Shown: positions 44,083 to 53,375, counted from the stretch's first letter. The stretch is DNA of 64,000 bases from Bacteroidales bacterium M2 (GCA_001689415.1 LUJM01000073.1:25230-89229), one strand, 5' to 3'. Notes: generated by a model from the letters alone, not told the origin. Program-made: numbers and translations.

Positions 44083-45609
44083 TTAGTTGTTAAGATTTAG
44101 TATTTCGAGTATTTGGTCGACTATGCGCCTGTCGTTGGCGAGGCGCGGTATCTTGTGTTGGCCGCCGAGTTTGCCGTTCGAGGCAAGCCAGCGGTTGAAT
44201 GTGCCGGGCGGTACATCGGTGATTTCGAGGCGGGCGAGGAAGATGTCGCCGCTGCGTTTTGCCTGATAATCAGAGTTGACGTTCTGCAGTTCTTTGTCGA
44301 GAATCTCGGCAAAAGCATTGCTGCCGCATGACGGTGGCGTGGCCCATTCGATAAGCCACTGGTGATGCCCCTTGTCGCGGCCCGATGTGTATACCGGTGC
44401 TGCGGTGTAATCGGCCACCTTTGCCCCGGTCGTTTCGCATGCTTTTGTAATAGCCGCGTCGGCATTCCAAACCATCAGTTCTTCACCGAAGGCATTGATA
44501 AAGCAGCTCGTACGCCCGGCAATGCTTATGCGCAGAGGCTCGGTGCTTTCGATTCTCACGGTGTCGCCGGGCAAGTATCGCCACAGACCGTTGCATGCAC
44601 TGATTATCAAGGCATAGGTCTTGCCCTGCTCAACCTTCCATGCCGGTACGATGTCGCTGCCGTCGAGTTCGCGGAATTCATAGAATACCCCGTGGTCGAG
44701 CAGCAGGAGCATACCGTTGGAGCCGTCTGCAGTATCTTGTACGGCGAAAAAGCCTTCCGAGGCATTGTAGTTTTCGATATACCTCATCTTTGCCGGGTCG
44801 GTGATAGCGCGGTATTGCTCGCGATAAGGCCCGAATGCTATGCCGCCGTGGAAGAAGACTTCGAGCCCGGGCCACACATCGTGGATTGTGCTCGCCCCGG
44901 CTTCGGCGATAACTCCGCGCAGTACCGTGAGAAACCACGACGGTACGCCCGAGATGTTGGTAATATTCTGATTTATCGAGGCGTTGATAAGCGCCGGCAG
45001 TTTCTCGCGCCAATTGCTCATCAATGCCGTGCGTTTGTCGGGCACGCGGTATAAGTTGGCCACCGGGTTTATGGCGTCGATTAGGTTTGCCGACAGGTCG
45101 CCTACGTTTACGCCTTTTGGAAGAGATACTATTTCGTTAGCAAAACTGCCGCCGAGGATAAATCCTTTACCCGAAAACAAACGGCTGTCGGGGTAGAGAC
45201 TAAGATACGAAGCCACAGCCTCGGCAGCACCGTGGTAGTGGTTTTGGCGAAGACTGTCGTCGGTTACCGGGATGTATTTACTCTTGCCGCCCGATGTGCC
45301 CGACGATTGGGCGAAGCGGCGGCATACGCCGGGCCATAGTATGTCGCGTTCGCCGAATACCATGCGCTCGGCTTCGCTGCGTATGTCTTCGTATTCAATA
45401 ACCGGCACACGGCGGGCAAAGTCTTCGTAGCACGAAAAATGAGCGAAACCGTATTTGGCACCGTAGCGTGTTTTTGCTCCCTTGTCGAGTAGCGCTGCCA
45501 AAAGCCTGCGTTGAGTGGATTCGGCCCCCGACGGCACAGCCCAACGCGCACGACTCGTGTGTGTGTGGCGGAAGAATAGCCGGGCGATAGGGGTAAAATC
45601 GATACTCAC
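44083..45609 (-). CDS. GH3 auxin-responsive-promoter family protein
   Basis: 508-residue member of the GH3-like acyl-adenylate-forming superfamily. Typical stretches are RFAQSSGTSGGKSKYIPVTD (phosphate loop, about 105-124), YNASEGFFAVQD and YRLPGDTV-like segment WRYLPGDTVRI. Plant members link amino acids to hormones; the bacterial substrate is unknown. Start overlaps the xseB stop by 4 bases. Confidence 0.92.
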   Translation of the reverse strand: MSIDFTPIARLFFRHTHTSRARWAVPSGAESTQRRLLAALLDKGAKTRYGAKYGFAHFSCYEDFARRVPVIEYEDIRSEAERMVFGERDILWPGVCRRFAQSSGTSGGKSKYIPVTDDSLRQNHYHGAAEAVASYLSLYPDSRLFSGKGFILGGSFANEIVSLPKGVNVGDLSANLIDAINPVANLYRVPDKRTALMSNWREKLPALINASINQNITNISGVPSWFLTVLRGVIAEAGASTIHDVWPGLEVFFHGGIAFGPYREQYRAITDPAKMRYIENYNASEGFFAVQDTADGSNGMLLLLDHGVFYEFRELDGSDIVPAWKVEQGKTYALIISACNGLWRYLPGDTVRIESTEPLRISIAGRTSCFINAFGEELMVWNADAAITKACETTGAKVADYTAAPVYTSGRDKGHHQWLIEWATPPSCGSNAFAEILDKELQNVNSDYQAKRSGDIFLARLEITDVPPGTFNRWLASNGKLGGQHKIPRLANDRRIVDQILEILNLNN

Positions 45610-45821
45610 AGGTCTTCGTTGTTTATAGATTCAAGTACCTTGGCGAGTTCGTCTTCGGTGCGGGTGAGTCGGCTGCGGCATAGGGCAAGCAGCGTTGCCG
45701 CACGGCGTGTGCGTTCGGCAAGGGTGTCTACATCACATTGCTCCGAGCGCAGTGTGGCAAGTATGCCCTCGAGTTCGGAGAGTGCGTCGGTATAGCTTAT
45801 ATTTTGTTCGGATTCTTCCAT
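45606..45821 (-). CDS. xseB: exodeoxyribonuclease VII small subunit
   Basis: 71 residues, usual length. SYTDALSELEGILATLRSEQ and RAATLLALCRSRLTRTEDEL match the XseB helical hairpin that binds XseA. xseA is not next to it here and must be elsewhere. First gene of a five-gene operon. Confidence 0.92.
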   Translation of the reverse strand: MEESEQNISYTDALSELEGILATLRSEQCDVDTLAERTRRAATLLALCRSRLTRTEDELAKVLESINNEDL

Positions 45822-45839
45822 GCTTTATGTTTGATTCGG

Positions 45840-45877
45840 TTGCCGTCGATGCCGTTGACAAACAGCATCGACGGCAA
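45840..45877. repeat. 13-bp perfect inverted repeat in the xseB leader
   Basis: TTGCCGTCGATGC (45840-45852) and GCATCGACGGCAA (45865-45877) with a 12-base loop. It lies between the xseB -7 box (45916-45923) and the xseB start, so it would be an RNA hairpin in the leader. Confidence 0.75.
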
Positions 45878-45915
45878 ATGCTCTATCGTAGATAGAAACT
45901 ATGATGTTTAATTTG

Positions 45916-45923
45916 CAAAAGTA
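45916..45923 (-). promoter_or_regulatory. -7 box of the xseB operon
   Basis: Minus strand TACTTTTG fits TAnnTTTG, about 95 bases before the xseB start. Confidence 0.45.
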
Positions 45924-45945
45924 ACAATTTATGGCCAACAAATTT

Positions 45946-45976
45946 TTTGAAGTTAGTTAAAAATAGTTTATCTTTG
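45946..45976 (+). promoter_or_regulatory. promoter of the glycosyltransferase gene
   Basis: TTTG (45946-45949), exactly 19 bases, TATCTTTG (45969-45976). The ATG at 45985 lies 8 bases past the box, so the mRNA is almost leaderless. Confidence 0.75.
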
Positions 45977-45984
45977 TGGCAATT

Positions 45985-46956
45985 ATGATAGAAAATATCT
46001 CAAATCTACGTCCGGTACCGGTGTTGGCGATAGTTATTCCATGCTACAACGAGCAGGAAGCTTTGCCTATCTCTCTTCCCGTGCTTCTGGGCTTGCTTGA
46101 TGAAATGACCGCGTCGGAGCTTATAAGCCCGCAGAGCTATATCTTGTGCAGCAACGATGGCAGCAAGGATAAGACATGGCAGCTTCTGCATCAGTATCAT
46201 CAGACCGACAAGCGTGTACGTGCCATTTCGCTCGCCCACAACCGCGGACATCAGTATGCTTTGCTGGCCGGTTTGGCCGAGGTTACAGGCAATTGCGATG
46301 CTGCGGTGAGTATCGATGCCGACCTGCAGGACGACCCCAAAGCGATTGTCGAAATGGTGCGTCTGTACCGCGCCGGTAGCGATGTCGTATACGGCGTGAG
46401 GTCGAGCCGCGCCACCGATACTTTCTTCAAGCGCACAACGGCGCACGCATTCTATAAATTTCAGCAGGTTATGGGGCTTGAGACTGTATATGACCATGCC
46501 GATTACCGCCTGATGAGCAACTTCGCCCTCGAACTTCTGGGGCAGTACAAGGAAAGCAATATCTTCTTGCGCGGAATCGTGCCGCAGATAGGGCTTGAAA
46601 CATCGGTTGTTACCTACGAGCGTGCTGCCCGTGTGGCCGGTGAATCGAAATACCCTCTGAGCAAGATGCTGGCGCTGTCGATCGACGGAATAACCTCTTT
46701 CTCCGCAAAGCCTATGCGCTGGATATTCTTTACAGGGCTTGTTTCGTTTATCCTCACGCTTTTAGTGTCGGTATACGTGTTGGTATCGTACTTCTGTTCC
46801 GACTTCATAAATCCGGGCTGGGCTTCGCTGATGCTGTCGGTGTGGGGTCTGGGTAGTTTGATACTTATATCGATAGGCATCGCCGGAGAGTATATAGGTA
46901 AAATTTTCGTCGAGGTCAAAGCAAGGCCGAGATATGCTGTAAAAGAAAGATTATGA
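45985..46956 (+). CDS. family 2 glycosyltransferase, GtrB/DPM1-like
   Basis: 323 residues. The GT-A domain has VIPCYNEQEAL (about 16-26), nucleotide-binding SNDGSKDKTW and the metal motif DADLQDDP. Two C-terminal membrane helices (about 235-260, 275-300) follow, as in polyprenyl-phosphate glucosyl- or mannosyltransferases. It should load a sugar onto undecaprenyl phosphate. The ATG at 45985 is used because the promoter box covers the upstream GTG. The PAS gene overlaps its end (ATGA). Confidence 0.92.
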   Translation: MIENISNLRPVPVLAIVIPCYNEQEALPISLPVLLGLLDEMTASELISPQSYILCSNDGSKDKTWQLLHQYHQTDKRVRAISLAHNRGHQYALLAGLAEVTGNCDAAVSIDADLQDDPKAIVEMVRLYRAGSDVVYGVRSSRATDTFFKRTTAHAFYKFQQVMGLETVYDHADYRLMSNFALELLGQYKESNIFLRGIVPQIGLETSVVTYERAARVAGESKYPLSKMLALSIDGITSFSAKPMRWIFFTGLVSFILTLLVSVYVLVSYFCSDFINPGWASLMLSVWGLGSLILISIGIAGEYIGKIFVEVKARPRYAVKERL

Positions 46957-47297
46957 ACAAATTCGACTGGGCTGAAGAGATGAACTGCGCCGTCACCGTG
47001 TGCGACAACGACGGCGTGATAGTATATCAGAACAAACCGGCACGAGAGCTCTACGCTTCTCACGGCAACCTCGTTGGCAAGAACCTGATTCCGTGCCACA
47101 ATGAGCGCTCGCAGGACATAATACGCCATATGCTCGACACCGGGGAGAGCAATTCCTATACGATTGAGAAAAAAGGTGTTCACAAGATGATATACCAGAC
47201 TCCATGGCGCCGCGACGGTAAAATCGCCGGTCTGGTAGAAATATCAATGATTATCCCCGACACCCTACCGCACTACATAAGAGACATGAAGGGGTAG
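46953..47297 (+). CDS. single-domain PAS protein
   Basis: 114 residues made up of one PAS domain: NCAVTVCDNDGVIVYQNKPA, GKNLIPCHNERSQDIIRHML, and IAGLVEISMIIPD. The CH motif and the overall pattern resemble the C-terminal PAS of DUF438 proteins. No output domain is fused. Four-base overlap with the glycosyltransferase suggests joint translation; it may sense a ligand or redox state and act on a partner in trans. It converges on the GH2 gene with only two bases between the stops. Confidence 0.83.
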   Translation: MNKFDWAEEMNCAVTVCDNDGVIVYQNKPARELYASHGNLVGKNLIPCHNERSQDIIRHMLDTGESNSYTIEKKGVHKMIYQTPWRRDGKIAGLVEISMIIPDTLPHYIRDMKG

Positions 47298-47299
47298 CA

Positions 47300-50038
47300 T
47301 TACGGCCTGTCCGCTTCTTTCGGTTCGGAGAAATCGAATATCAGGCTGATGCGGAAACCATCGTCTCCAGGCTTGAGCCTTATGTTGTCGGGTTGTGCCG
47401 ACGGCCCTAATTGCTCGAGGGGTTTGTAGCTCCGCATTGGAGGTATTGATAGTAGGAAAGATATGTCACCCTTGGGGAATGGGAGCATCGATGACTCCTG
47501 ACGGCGCGTAGGCTCTACGCCGGCCCCCATTTCTCCGGGAGTCCGGTCGATGGCTTCGGCCGGGGTGTAGAGACGTACATATAGCCCTTCGGTGAGCGAA
47601 GTAACTTTGAAATCAGGGAATTGCATCCACCTTACATTTGAGTGATAACCTTTGAACTCCGGATAAGTGGGTGGGTCTATAGAGTTGTACTGTCCCGTTA
47701 CTGTATTGTTATATTCTTTTGTCCAGACACCGAACTGAGTGCCTTTAAGCCTGTTGCGCCACACTCGGTAAGGCCCATTGCCCAGATAAGTAATGCCCGC
47801 GCCGGGGGTGGCAAAGATTTCTTCAGGGTATTCAAACGACAAACCGATTTGCCACTTGCCTTCGGGTGTGATGAAATCGCGCAGCCCATGCCCCCGGAAA
47901 TCATTGAGAAGTACGGCATCCATGTGCAGGAGGCCGTCGGGAGTCTGACGCCACTGTATGCTGTCGATACCTCCGCGATACCAAAATGTGTTTATTATTT
48001 CGCCGTCGGGCGTGCGGTTCGTCGTATGCCTGTAGCACTCGGCAAGTATTCCGGTTGGCAGCGGGCCGCCTTTGAACTTGTATTCTTTGCCGTCGCGTTT
48101 TATGCTTGCTATCATTCCATTGTCGGTGAAAGTCACATCAGTTATGCTACCCGGGGTGGGCTTTGTCTTTTCAGCCTGCTTTGAGGCACGGTTTATCGGC
48201 GTGCTCCACGAGCACACTTCGTCGCCGGTGCTGCGCTTGTATGCGGCAAGTTTAAAAATGTCGCCGTTGCGGAACTGTTGACTGACAGGAACTTTGGCAA
48301 AGGCTCTCTCTCCCGGGCCGATATCGGGCAGGGGTACATTACCTCCCTCGATAGTGTCTCCCCCTTCGGTATAGACGGCATAGCGCATCGAATACTCGCC
48401 CAGACGAGAGAACAACGAACGGTTTTCTACAGCCACACGCCCGTCAAACGAACCTGTCACGAAAAGCCTGTCGATATACACAGGACTCCATATTTCCCTG
48501 ATAGTAAAATAACTCGCTTCGGGCTTGCGATAGGGGTCGAGAACGCCGTCAGGACCGTTTCCTCCGTCGCTGTCGAGTATCCAACCCATGTCGCTCCTAC
48601 GCACAGCCTCGTCGATATAAGCCCATATAAAACCACCGGCAAAAAGCGGTGAACGTGTCCAATGCTCCCACATATCCTCGAGCGAGGCACCACCGCCACG
48701 GTCGTATTTGCTATGTAGAAACTCGGTTGGCATAAACACGTTGTCGCCATTGTGGAGGCGATATGTACCTGTCTGATATGCAGGGTAGTGGTGTGTGTCG
48801 AGACCGTCGAAGTCGCACCACGGGTGTATTACTTTGCGGTGTTGAGGGTCATAGGTCGTAAAGAGGCTGTCGATAGTCGTGTTCCAACCATCTTCGTTGC
48901 CATTACTCCATAGGAACACGCACGGGTGGTTGACATCCCGATATACAAACTCGGGCAAGAGCTTGCGTGCGGTCGAATCATCGTAGGCTGTCTGCCACCC
49001 TGGAAATTCGTCGAGATATAGGAGTCCTATCGAATCGCATACTTTGAGAAAATGTTTGTCGCTCGGATAATGGCAGCGAACGGCGTTCATGTTCATACCC
49101 TTGATAATCTTGGCATCTGTTACGCTAAGTGCCCTGTTTGTCGTACGCCCGGTTTCGGGGTGGAAACAATGCCGATTAGTACCCTTTACAACAAGCTTTG
49201 TGCCGTTGAGGTATATGCCGTCGTGAGGGCGGAATTCCAAGGTGCGGAAACCGACTTTGTGGGTGAGGCTATGTGTGCCGTCTTTTTGCGTGAAAGTGGC
49301 CGTATATAGATTGGGGTGCTCGGGGTCCCAAGGGCTGACATTGCCGCAGCGAAAACATCCTGCCACGCTGTCGTATGGTATGTCTCTGCCGTCGAGGGTG
49401 AGGGTAAGCCCCTGTTGGTTAACATATAAGTCGCCGTTCATACGTGCATCTATGGCCAGGTTTTCAATATGGTGTTGAGGTAGGGCCTCGATGTAGACCG
49501 GGCGGTAGATGCCGCCAAAAAGCCACCAATCGGCTCGGCGCTCGGCTGAATTGACACTGGCGTTAGACGACTCTTTGCTTACTGTTACTTCGAGGGTGTG
49601 CTTCTTGCCGGGTGTGACAAATTCAGTTATATCGTAGGAAAACTCGGTAAAGCCTCCTTGGTGTATGTCGCCCACTTGTCGTTGGTTGATACACACTTTG
49701 GTATCGGTCATTGAGCCTTCGAATGTCAATCGTATCTTTTTCCCGGCCCACGATGCCGGTACGGTGAATCGAGTGCGATATATACCCACTTCATCGCTGG
49801 GTTTAAGCCCGGCGGTAGTATAGAAACGGCCATATGTGTAGTTGCCGAAGCCTTGTAGCTCCCAACACGACGGTACGGCAATCTTGGTCCATTTGCCCGA
49901 GTTGCGGCCCCCCGAACATTTAAAATCCCATTGGCGTGTATCATTGCTGCCGGTTCCGGAGAGATAAATACGAGATGTGGCCGCACTCATAAATAGGCTG
50001 CATATTGTGGCTATAAAAAAGAAAAATAGGCGAATCAT
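47300..50038 (-). CDS. glycoside hydrolase family 2 (beta-galactosidase-like)
   Basis: 912 residues with a signal peptide (1-19). A jelly-roll sugar-binding domain (FEGSMTDTKVCINQRQVGD), an Ig-like domain, the TIM barrel (acid/base Glu in WSNGNEDGW, about residue 385; probable nucleophile in MPTEF, about 445), and a C-terminal small chain-like domain follow in family order. GGFIWAYIDEAVRR stands where many members have GGFIWDWVDQ. It acts on beta-galactosides or related glycans in the periplasm. It is not in a SusCD locus here. It has its own promoter at 50073-50105. Confidence 0.93.
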   Translation of the reverse strand: MIRLFFFFIATICSLFMSAATSRIYLSGTGSNDTRQWDFKCSGGRNSGKWTKIAVPSCWELQGFGNYTYGRFYTTAGLKPSDEVGIYRTRFTVPASWAGKKIRLTFEGSMTDTKVCINQRQVGDIHQGGFTEFSYDITEFVTPGKKHTLEVTVSKESSNASVNSAERRADWWLFGGIYRPVYIEALPQHHIENLAIDARMNGDLYVNQQGLTLTLDGRDIPYDSVAGCFRCGNVSPWDPEHPNLYTATFTQKDGTHSLTHKVGFRTLEFRPHDGIYLNGTKLVVKGTNRHCFHPETGRTTNRALSVTDAKIIKGMNMNAVRCHYPSDKHFLKVCDSIGLLYLDEFPGWQTAYDDSTARKLLPEFVYRDVNHPCVFLWSNGNEDGWNTTIDSLFTTYDPQHRKVIHPWCDFDGLDTHHYPAYQTGTYRLHNGDNVFMPTEFLHSKYDRGGGASLEDMWEHWTRSPLFAGGFIWAYIDEAVRRSDMGWILDSDGGNGPDGVLDPYRKPEASYFTIREIWSPVYIDRLFVTGSFDGRVAVENRSLFSRLGEYSMRYAVYTEGGDTIEGGNVPLPDIGPGERAFAKVPVSQQFRNGDIFKLAAYKRSTGDEVCSWSTPINRASKQAEKTKPTPGSITDVTFTDNGMIASIKRDGKEYKFKGGPLPTGILAECYRHTTNRTPDGEIINTFWYRGGIDSIQWRQTPDGLLHMDAVLLNDFRGHGLRDFITPEGKWQIGLSFEYPEEIFATPGAGITYLGNGPYRVWRNRLKGTQFGVWTKEYNNTVTGQYNSIDPPTYPEFKGYHSNVRWMQFPDFKVTSLTEGLYVRLYTPAEAIDRTPGEMGAGVEPTRRQESSMLPFPKGDISFLLSIPPMRSYKPLEQLGPSAQPDNIRLKPGDDGFRISLIFDFSEPKEADRP

Positions 50039-50072
50039 ATCGGTCTTTTGTGGTATTCGGTGCTAAGAAAAG

Positions 50073-50105
50073 CAAAATTACATAAAAAGTAAGTAATATA
50101 CAAAA
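50073..50105 (-). promoter_or_regulatory. promoter of the GH2 gene
   Basis: Minus strand TTTTG (50105-50101), 20-base spacer, TAATTTTG (50080-50073). Confidence 0.7.
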
Positions 50106-50169
50106 TTGCGAAGTAAATCACGTGAGCTATTTCAAGCGATAGTTGTTAAAGACTTGTTTTAAACATTTT

Positions 50170-50200
50170 TTTGCAGTTTCGCGGAAAATTGCTAATTTTG
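50170..50200 (+). promoter_or_regulatory. promoter of the sulP gene
   Basis: TTTG (50170-50173), exactly 19 bases, TAATTTTG (50193-50200). Confidence 0.8.
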
Positions 50201-50212
50201 CAAAAAAAATTG

Positions 50213-50239
50213 AGGCGCATCTCTATCGTGCGCCTGTTT
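50213..50239 (+). promoter_or_regulatory. hairpin in the sulP leader, possible attenuator
   Basis: AGGCGCA (50213-50219) pairs with TGCGCCT (50229-50235), followed by GTTTTAATTT. It lies between promoter and start codon, so it could reduce read-through. Confidence 0.5.
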
Positions 50240-50272
50240 TAATTTATTTAATAGGTACAAATTCAATCACTT

Positions 50273-52024
50273 ATGTCAATGAGTCCGGTAATGGGCAGTG
50301 AAATTGCCGGTCGTGCAGTCCGCAAGGCCGTGGATTTCCACCCAAAACTCTTTCATTCACTCCGTCACTATACCGTGTCAAGGCTCAAAGCCGATATTAT
50401 AGCCGGTATTGTTGTTGGTATTGTCGCTCTTCCTCTCGCTATAGCATTCGGTATTGCTTCCGGTGTAAGCCCTACAATCGGTCTGGTTACTGCCATAATC
50501 GGTGGTTTCATGGTGTCGTTCTTTGGCGGCAACTCGGTTCAGATTGGCGGCCCTACCGGTGCCTTTATCATAATCGTATACAATATTATAGGTCAGTTCG
50601 GCCTCCACGGGCTTGCCGTTGCCACATTTATGGCCGGTGTCATACTCGTGTTGCTCGGACTTTTCCGCCTCGGTACGGTTATCAAATTCATCCCTTATCC
50701 TATCGTGGTAGGCTTTACCGCCGGTATCGCGCTTACAATTTTCTCTACCCAGGTCAACGACTTCCTTGGTTTGGGCCTGCGCGACATCCCCGGACAGTTC
50801 ATTCCTAAATGGGGTCTCTATCTGCGTTCGTTGGCAAATATCGACTTATGCACTCTCGTTACAGCCCTGGTGTCGCTGTTTATAATCGTCCTTACACCGC
50901 GCATTTCCAAGCGACTTCCCGGTGCGCTGATTGCGATTATCGTCGTTACTACGGCTGCATATATACTGTCGAGGACCTTCGGCTGGTATCATGTCGAAAC
51001 TATCGGCGACCGCTTCGGCACTATGGCTACGGATATTCCTACACCCCATGGCTTTACACTCAATATGGCAACTATCAATATGTTGCTTCCCTCGGCATTT
51101 ACAATTGCTGTGCTGGGTGCTATCGAGAGCCTGCTGTCGGCTACAGTGGCCGACGGTGTTACCGGTTCGCGCACCAACAGCAACACCGAGCTGATAGGTC
51201 AGGGTATTGCCAATATCACAGTGCCATTCTTCGGCGGTATACCCGTTACCGGCGCAATTGCACGTACGATGACCAATATCACCAATGGCGGACGTACGCC
51301 TGTGGCCGGTATCGTCCATGCCCTCGTATTGCTGCTGATTTTCCTTTTCGCCATGCCGCTGATCAACTTCGTGCCCATGGCTACACTCGCAGCAGTCCTT
51401 ATGGTAGTGGCCTACAATATGAGCGGCTGGCGAACAGTAGTGTCTGTGTGCAAGTCGCCTAAGAGCGATATCTCGGTGCTCCTTGTCACATTCATTCTCA
51501 CAGTTATATTCGACCTCACTATCGCTATCGAAATCGGTCTGCTGCTGGCTGTGGTATTGTTCCTGCGCCGTGTTACCGAGAATACCGAAATCAAAGTATA
51601 CTCCGAGCAGCTCGACGTTGCCGAGGGTACCGACCTGGGCCACCACGAAATGCTCGATGTAGCCCCCGGTGTGAGCGTATACGAAATCGACGGCCCGTTC
51701 TTCTTCGGCGTGGCTACCAAATTCGACGAAATGATGCGCTCGGCACTTGCCGATAAACCGTCGGTACGAATCATTCGTATGCGTAAGGTGTCGTTTATCG
51801 ACGCTACAGGCCTCCACAACCTCGAAGTACTCATCCGCTCGTCGAAAAAAGAAGGCATCAGCGTGGTGCTCTCCGGTGTTAAAGAAAATGTGAAGGCATC
51901 GCTCGAACATGCCGGTATCGACACCCTCATCGGCGCCGATAATATATGCTCCGATATCACCAAGGCTGTGCGAATGGCCAACCTCATTGCCGCCGATGCC
52001 CGCCGCAAGGCTGCTAAGTGTTGA
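50273..52024 (+). CDS. SulP-family anion transporter with STAS domain
   Basis: 583-residue sulfate/bicarbonate-type transporter. About 12 membrane helices cover residues 35-430: FGIASGVSPTIGLVTAIIGG is the conserved sulphate-transporter signature. A cytoplasmic STAS domain (about 450-560, FIDATGLHNLEVLI) ends the protein. The substrate (sulfate, bicarbonate or other anion) cannot be told. ATG at 50273 or 50279 are both possible. It has its own promoter and terminator. Confidence 0.95.
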   Translation: MSMSPVMGSEIAGRAVRKAVDFHPKLFHSLRHYTVSRLKADIIAGIVVGIVALPLAIAFGIASGVSPTIGLVTAIIGGFMVSFFGGNSVQIGGPTGAFIIIVYNIIGQFGLHGLAVATFMAGVILVLLGLFRLGTVIKFIPYPIVVGFTAGIALTIFSTQVNDFLGLGLRDIPGQFIPKWGLYLRSLANIDLCTLVTALVSLFIIVLTPRISKRLPGALIAIIVVTTAAYILSRTFGWYHVETIGDRFGTMATDIPTPHGFTLNMATINMLLPSAFTIAVLGAIESLLSATVADGVTGSRTNSNTELIGQGIANITVPFFGGIPVTGAIARTMTNITNGGRTPVAGIVHALVLLLIFLFAMPLINFVPMATLAAVLMVVAYNMSGWRTVVSVCKSPKSDISVLLVTFILTVIFDLTIAIEIGLLLAVVLFLRRVTENTEIKVYSEQLDVAEGTDLGHHEMLDVAPGVSVYEIDGPFFFGVATKFDEMMRSALADKPSVRIIRMRKVSFIDATGLHNLEVLIRSSKKEGISVVLSGVKENVKASLEHAGIDTLIGADNICSDITKAVRMANLIAADARRKAAKC

Positions 52025-52066
52025 GTGTTGACTCTGTGCAACTTTAGTTAATAATTAAAAAATTAG

Positions 52067-52108
52067 AGCAAAAGGGACATGCAAAATTGCCCCTTTTGCT
52101 TTTTTTTT
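52067..52108 (+). terminator. rho-independent terminator of sulP
   Basis: AGCAAAAGGG (52067-52076) pairs with CCCTTTTGCT (52091-52100), followed by eight T residues. The T-run leads straight into the bamD promoter. Confidence 0.85.
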
Positions 52109-52109
52109 G

Positions 52110-52117
52110 TACCTTTG
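52110..52117 (+). promoter_or_regulatory. -7 box of bamD
   Basis: TACCTTTG, 20 bases before the bamD start; it directly follows the sulP terminator T-run. Confidence 0.55.
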
Positions 52118-52137
52118 CCTTTCAGAACATGTCAACT

Positions 52138-52944
52138 ATGCATTTACGTCAATATATCATATTACTTGTTGCAGCGTTAATGCTCTGTAGCTGTGGTGAA
52201 TACCAGCGTGTATACAAGAGCGACGACGTCAATTACAAGTTCGATTACGCCAAACGCGCATTCGAGCAGAAAAAATACGTACAGGCTGCAACTCTTCTCA
52301 AAGACTGTATTTCAGTTTTTAAGGGTTCTGATAAGGCCGAGGAATCTCTCTACCTGCTCGCTATGAGCCACTACGAGAACAAAGACTATGCCACTTCGGG
52401 TGTATATTTCAAGAGCTACTATACCCGCTATCCCAAGGGCAAATACACCGAAGCTGCCCGCTTCTTCTCGGGATACGGCTATTATCTCGATTCGCCCGAC
52501 CCTCAGCTCGACCAGACCGGTACTCTCAAGGCTATCGAGGAGCTGCAGGCTTTTCTCGATTTCTTCCCCAGAAGTGAAAAAGTGTCGATTGCCCAGAACG
52601 CAATCTTCGAATTGCAGGACAAGCTGACTCTAAAGCAACTGCAGAACGCTCAGCTATATTACAACCTTGGCAACTACATGGGCAATAACTACGAAAGTGC
52701 TATTATCGTTGCCAGAAACGCCGTCAAGGATTATCCTTACTCGAAGTATAAAGAGGATCTTGAACTCCTCATCCTCAAATCACGCTATCAGGAAGCTGCA
52801 AATTCTATCGAGGAGCGTAAAGCCGACCGTTTCCGCGACGTTGTCGACGAGTATTATTCGTTTATCAACAACTACCCCGACAGCCGCAACCGCGAGGAAG
52901 CCGAAAATATCCTCAAGATTGCTCAGCGATATGTCAAAGACTGA
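52138..52944 (+). CDS. bamD: outer-membrane assembly lipoprotein BamD
   Basis: 268-residue lipoprotein (lipobox around LMLC/LCSC, Cys17 or 19) with five TPR-like helical repeats, e.g. YDYAKRAFEQKKYVQAATLL-like first repeat and SKYKEDLELLILKSRYQEA later. It acts in the BAM complex that inserts barrel proteins. ATG at 52129 would add three residues. rpoZ lies 65 bases downstream and may be cotranscribed. Confidence 0.93.
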   Translation: MHLRQYIILLVAALMLCSCGEYQRVYKSDDVNYKFDYAKRAFEQKKYVQAATLLKDCISVFKGSDKAEESLYLLAMSHYENKDYATSGVYFKSYYTRYPKGKYTEAARFFSGYGYYLDSPDPQLDQTGTLKAIEELQAFLDFFPRSEKVSIAQNAIFELQDKLTLKQLQNAQLYYNLGNYMGNNYESAIIVARNAVKDYPYSKYKEDLELLILKSRYQEAANSIEERKADRFRDVVDEYYSFINNYPDSRNREEAENILKIAQRYVKD

Positions 52945-53008
52945 TCGCCCTGCTGCCAAACTCTTCTCCTATCGTTAAATCGCTAAAAACAATTCGCCGA
53001 AATATAAG

Positions 53009-53341
53009 ATGGATTTCAAGAAAAGCAACACCCCGGTGACCACTGTCACCCGTGACATGATTGAACTCTCTGAGCAGACCGGCAATGTATACGAAACCGT
53101 ATGCATCATCGCCAAACGTGCCAACCAGATTGCTGCCGAGATGAAAAGTGAGCTCGAAAAGAAACTGCAGGAATTCGCTCCCTACAACGACAACCTCGAG
53201 GAAGTGAGTGAGAACCGCGAGCAAATCGAGATTTCGCGCTACTACGAACGTCTCCCGAAGCCTACCTTGATTGCTACACAGGAGTACATCGACCACAAAC
53301 TGTTCTTCCGCAAGTCTATTAAAGACCGCTCAAACGGATAA
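53009..53341 (+). CDS. rpoZ: DNA-directed RNA polymerase omega subunit
   Basis: 110 residues, the longer omega form of Bacteroidota. TGNVYETVCIIAKRANQIA is the conserved core; ATQEYIDHKLFFRKS ends the protein. It helps fold beta-prime. A strong terminator follows. Confidence 0.9.
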   Translation: MDFKKSNTPVTTVTRDMIELSEQTGNVYETVCIIAKRANQIAAEMKSELEKKLQEFAPYNDNLEEVSENREQIEISRYYERLPKPTLIATQEYIDHKLFFRKSIKDRSNG

Positions 53342-53375
53342 AGACAGCTTTGCGGCCTCGCGAAGAAAGAATAGA

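Noticed and set aside
50846..51910. 354-codon frame antisense to sulP
   Set aside because: Shadow frame; very rich in His and Cys with no known domain.
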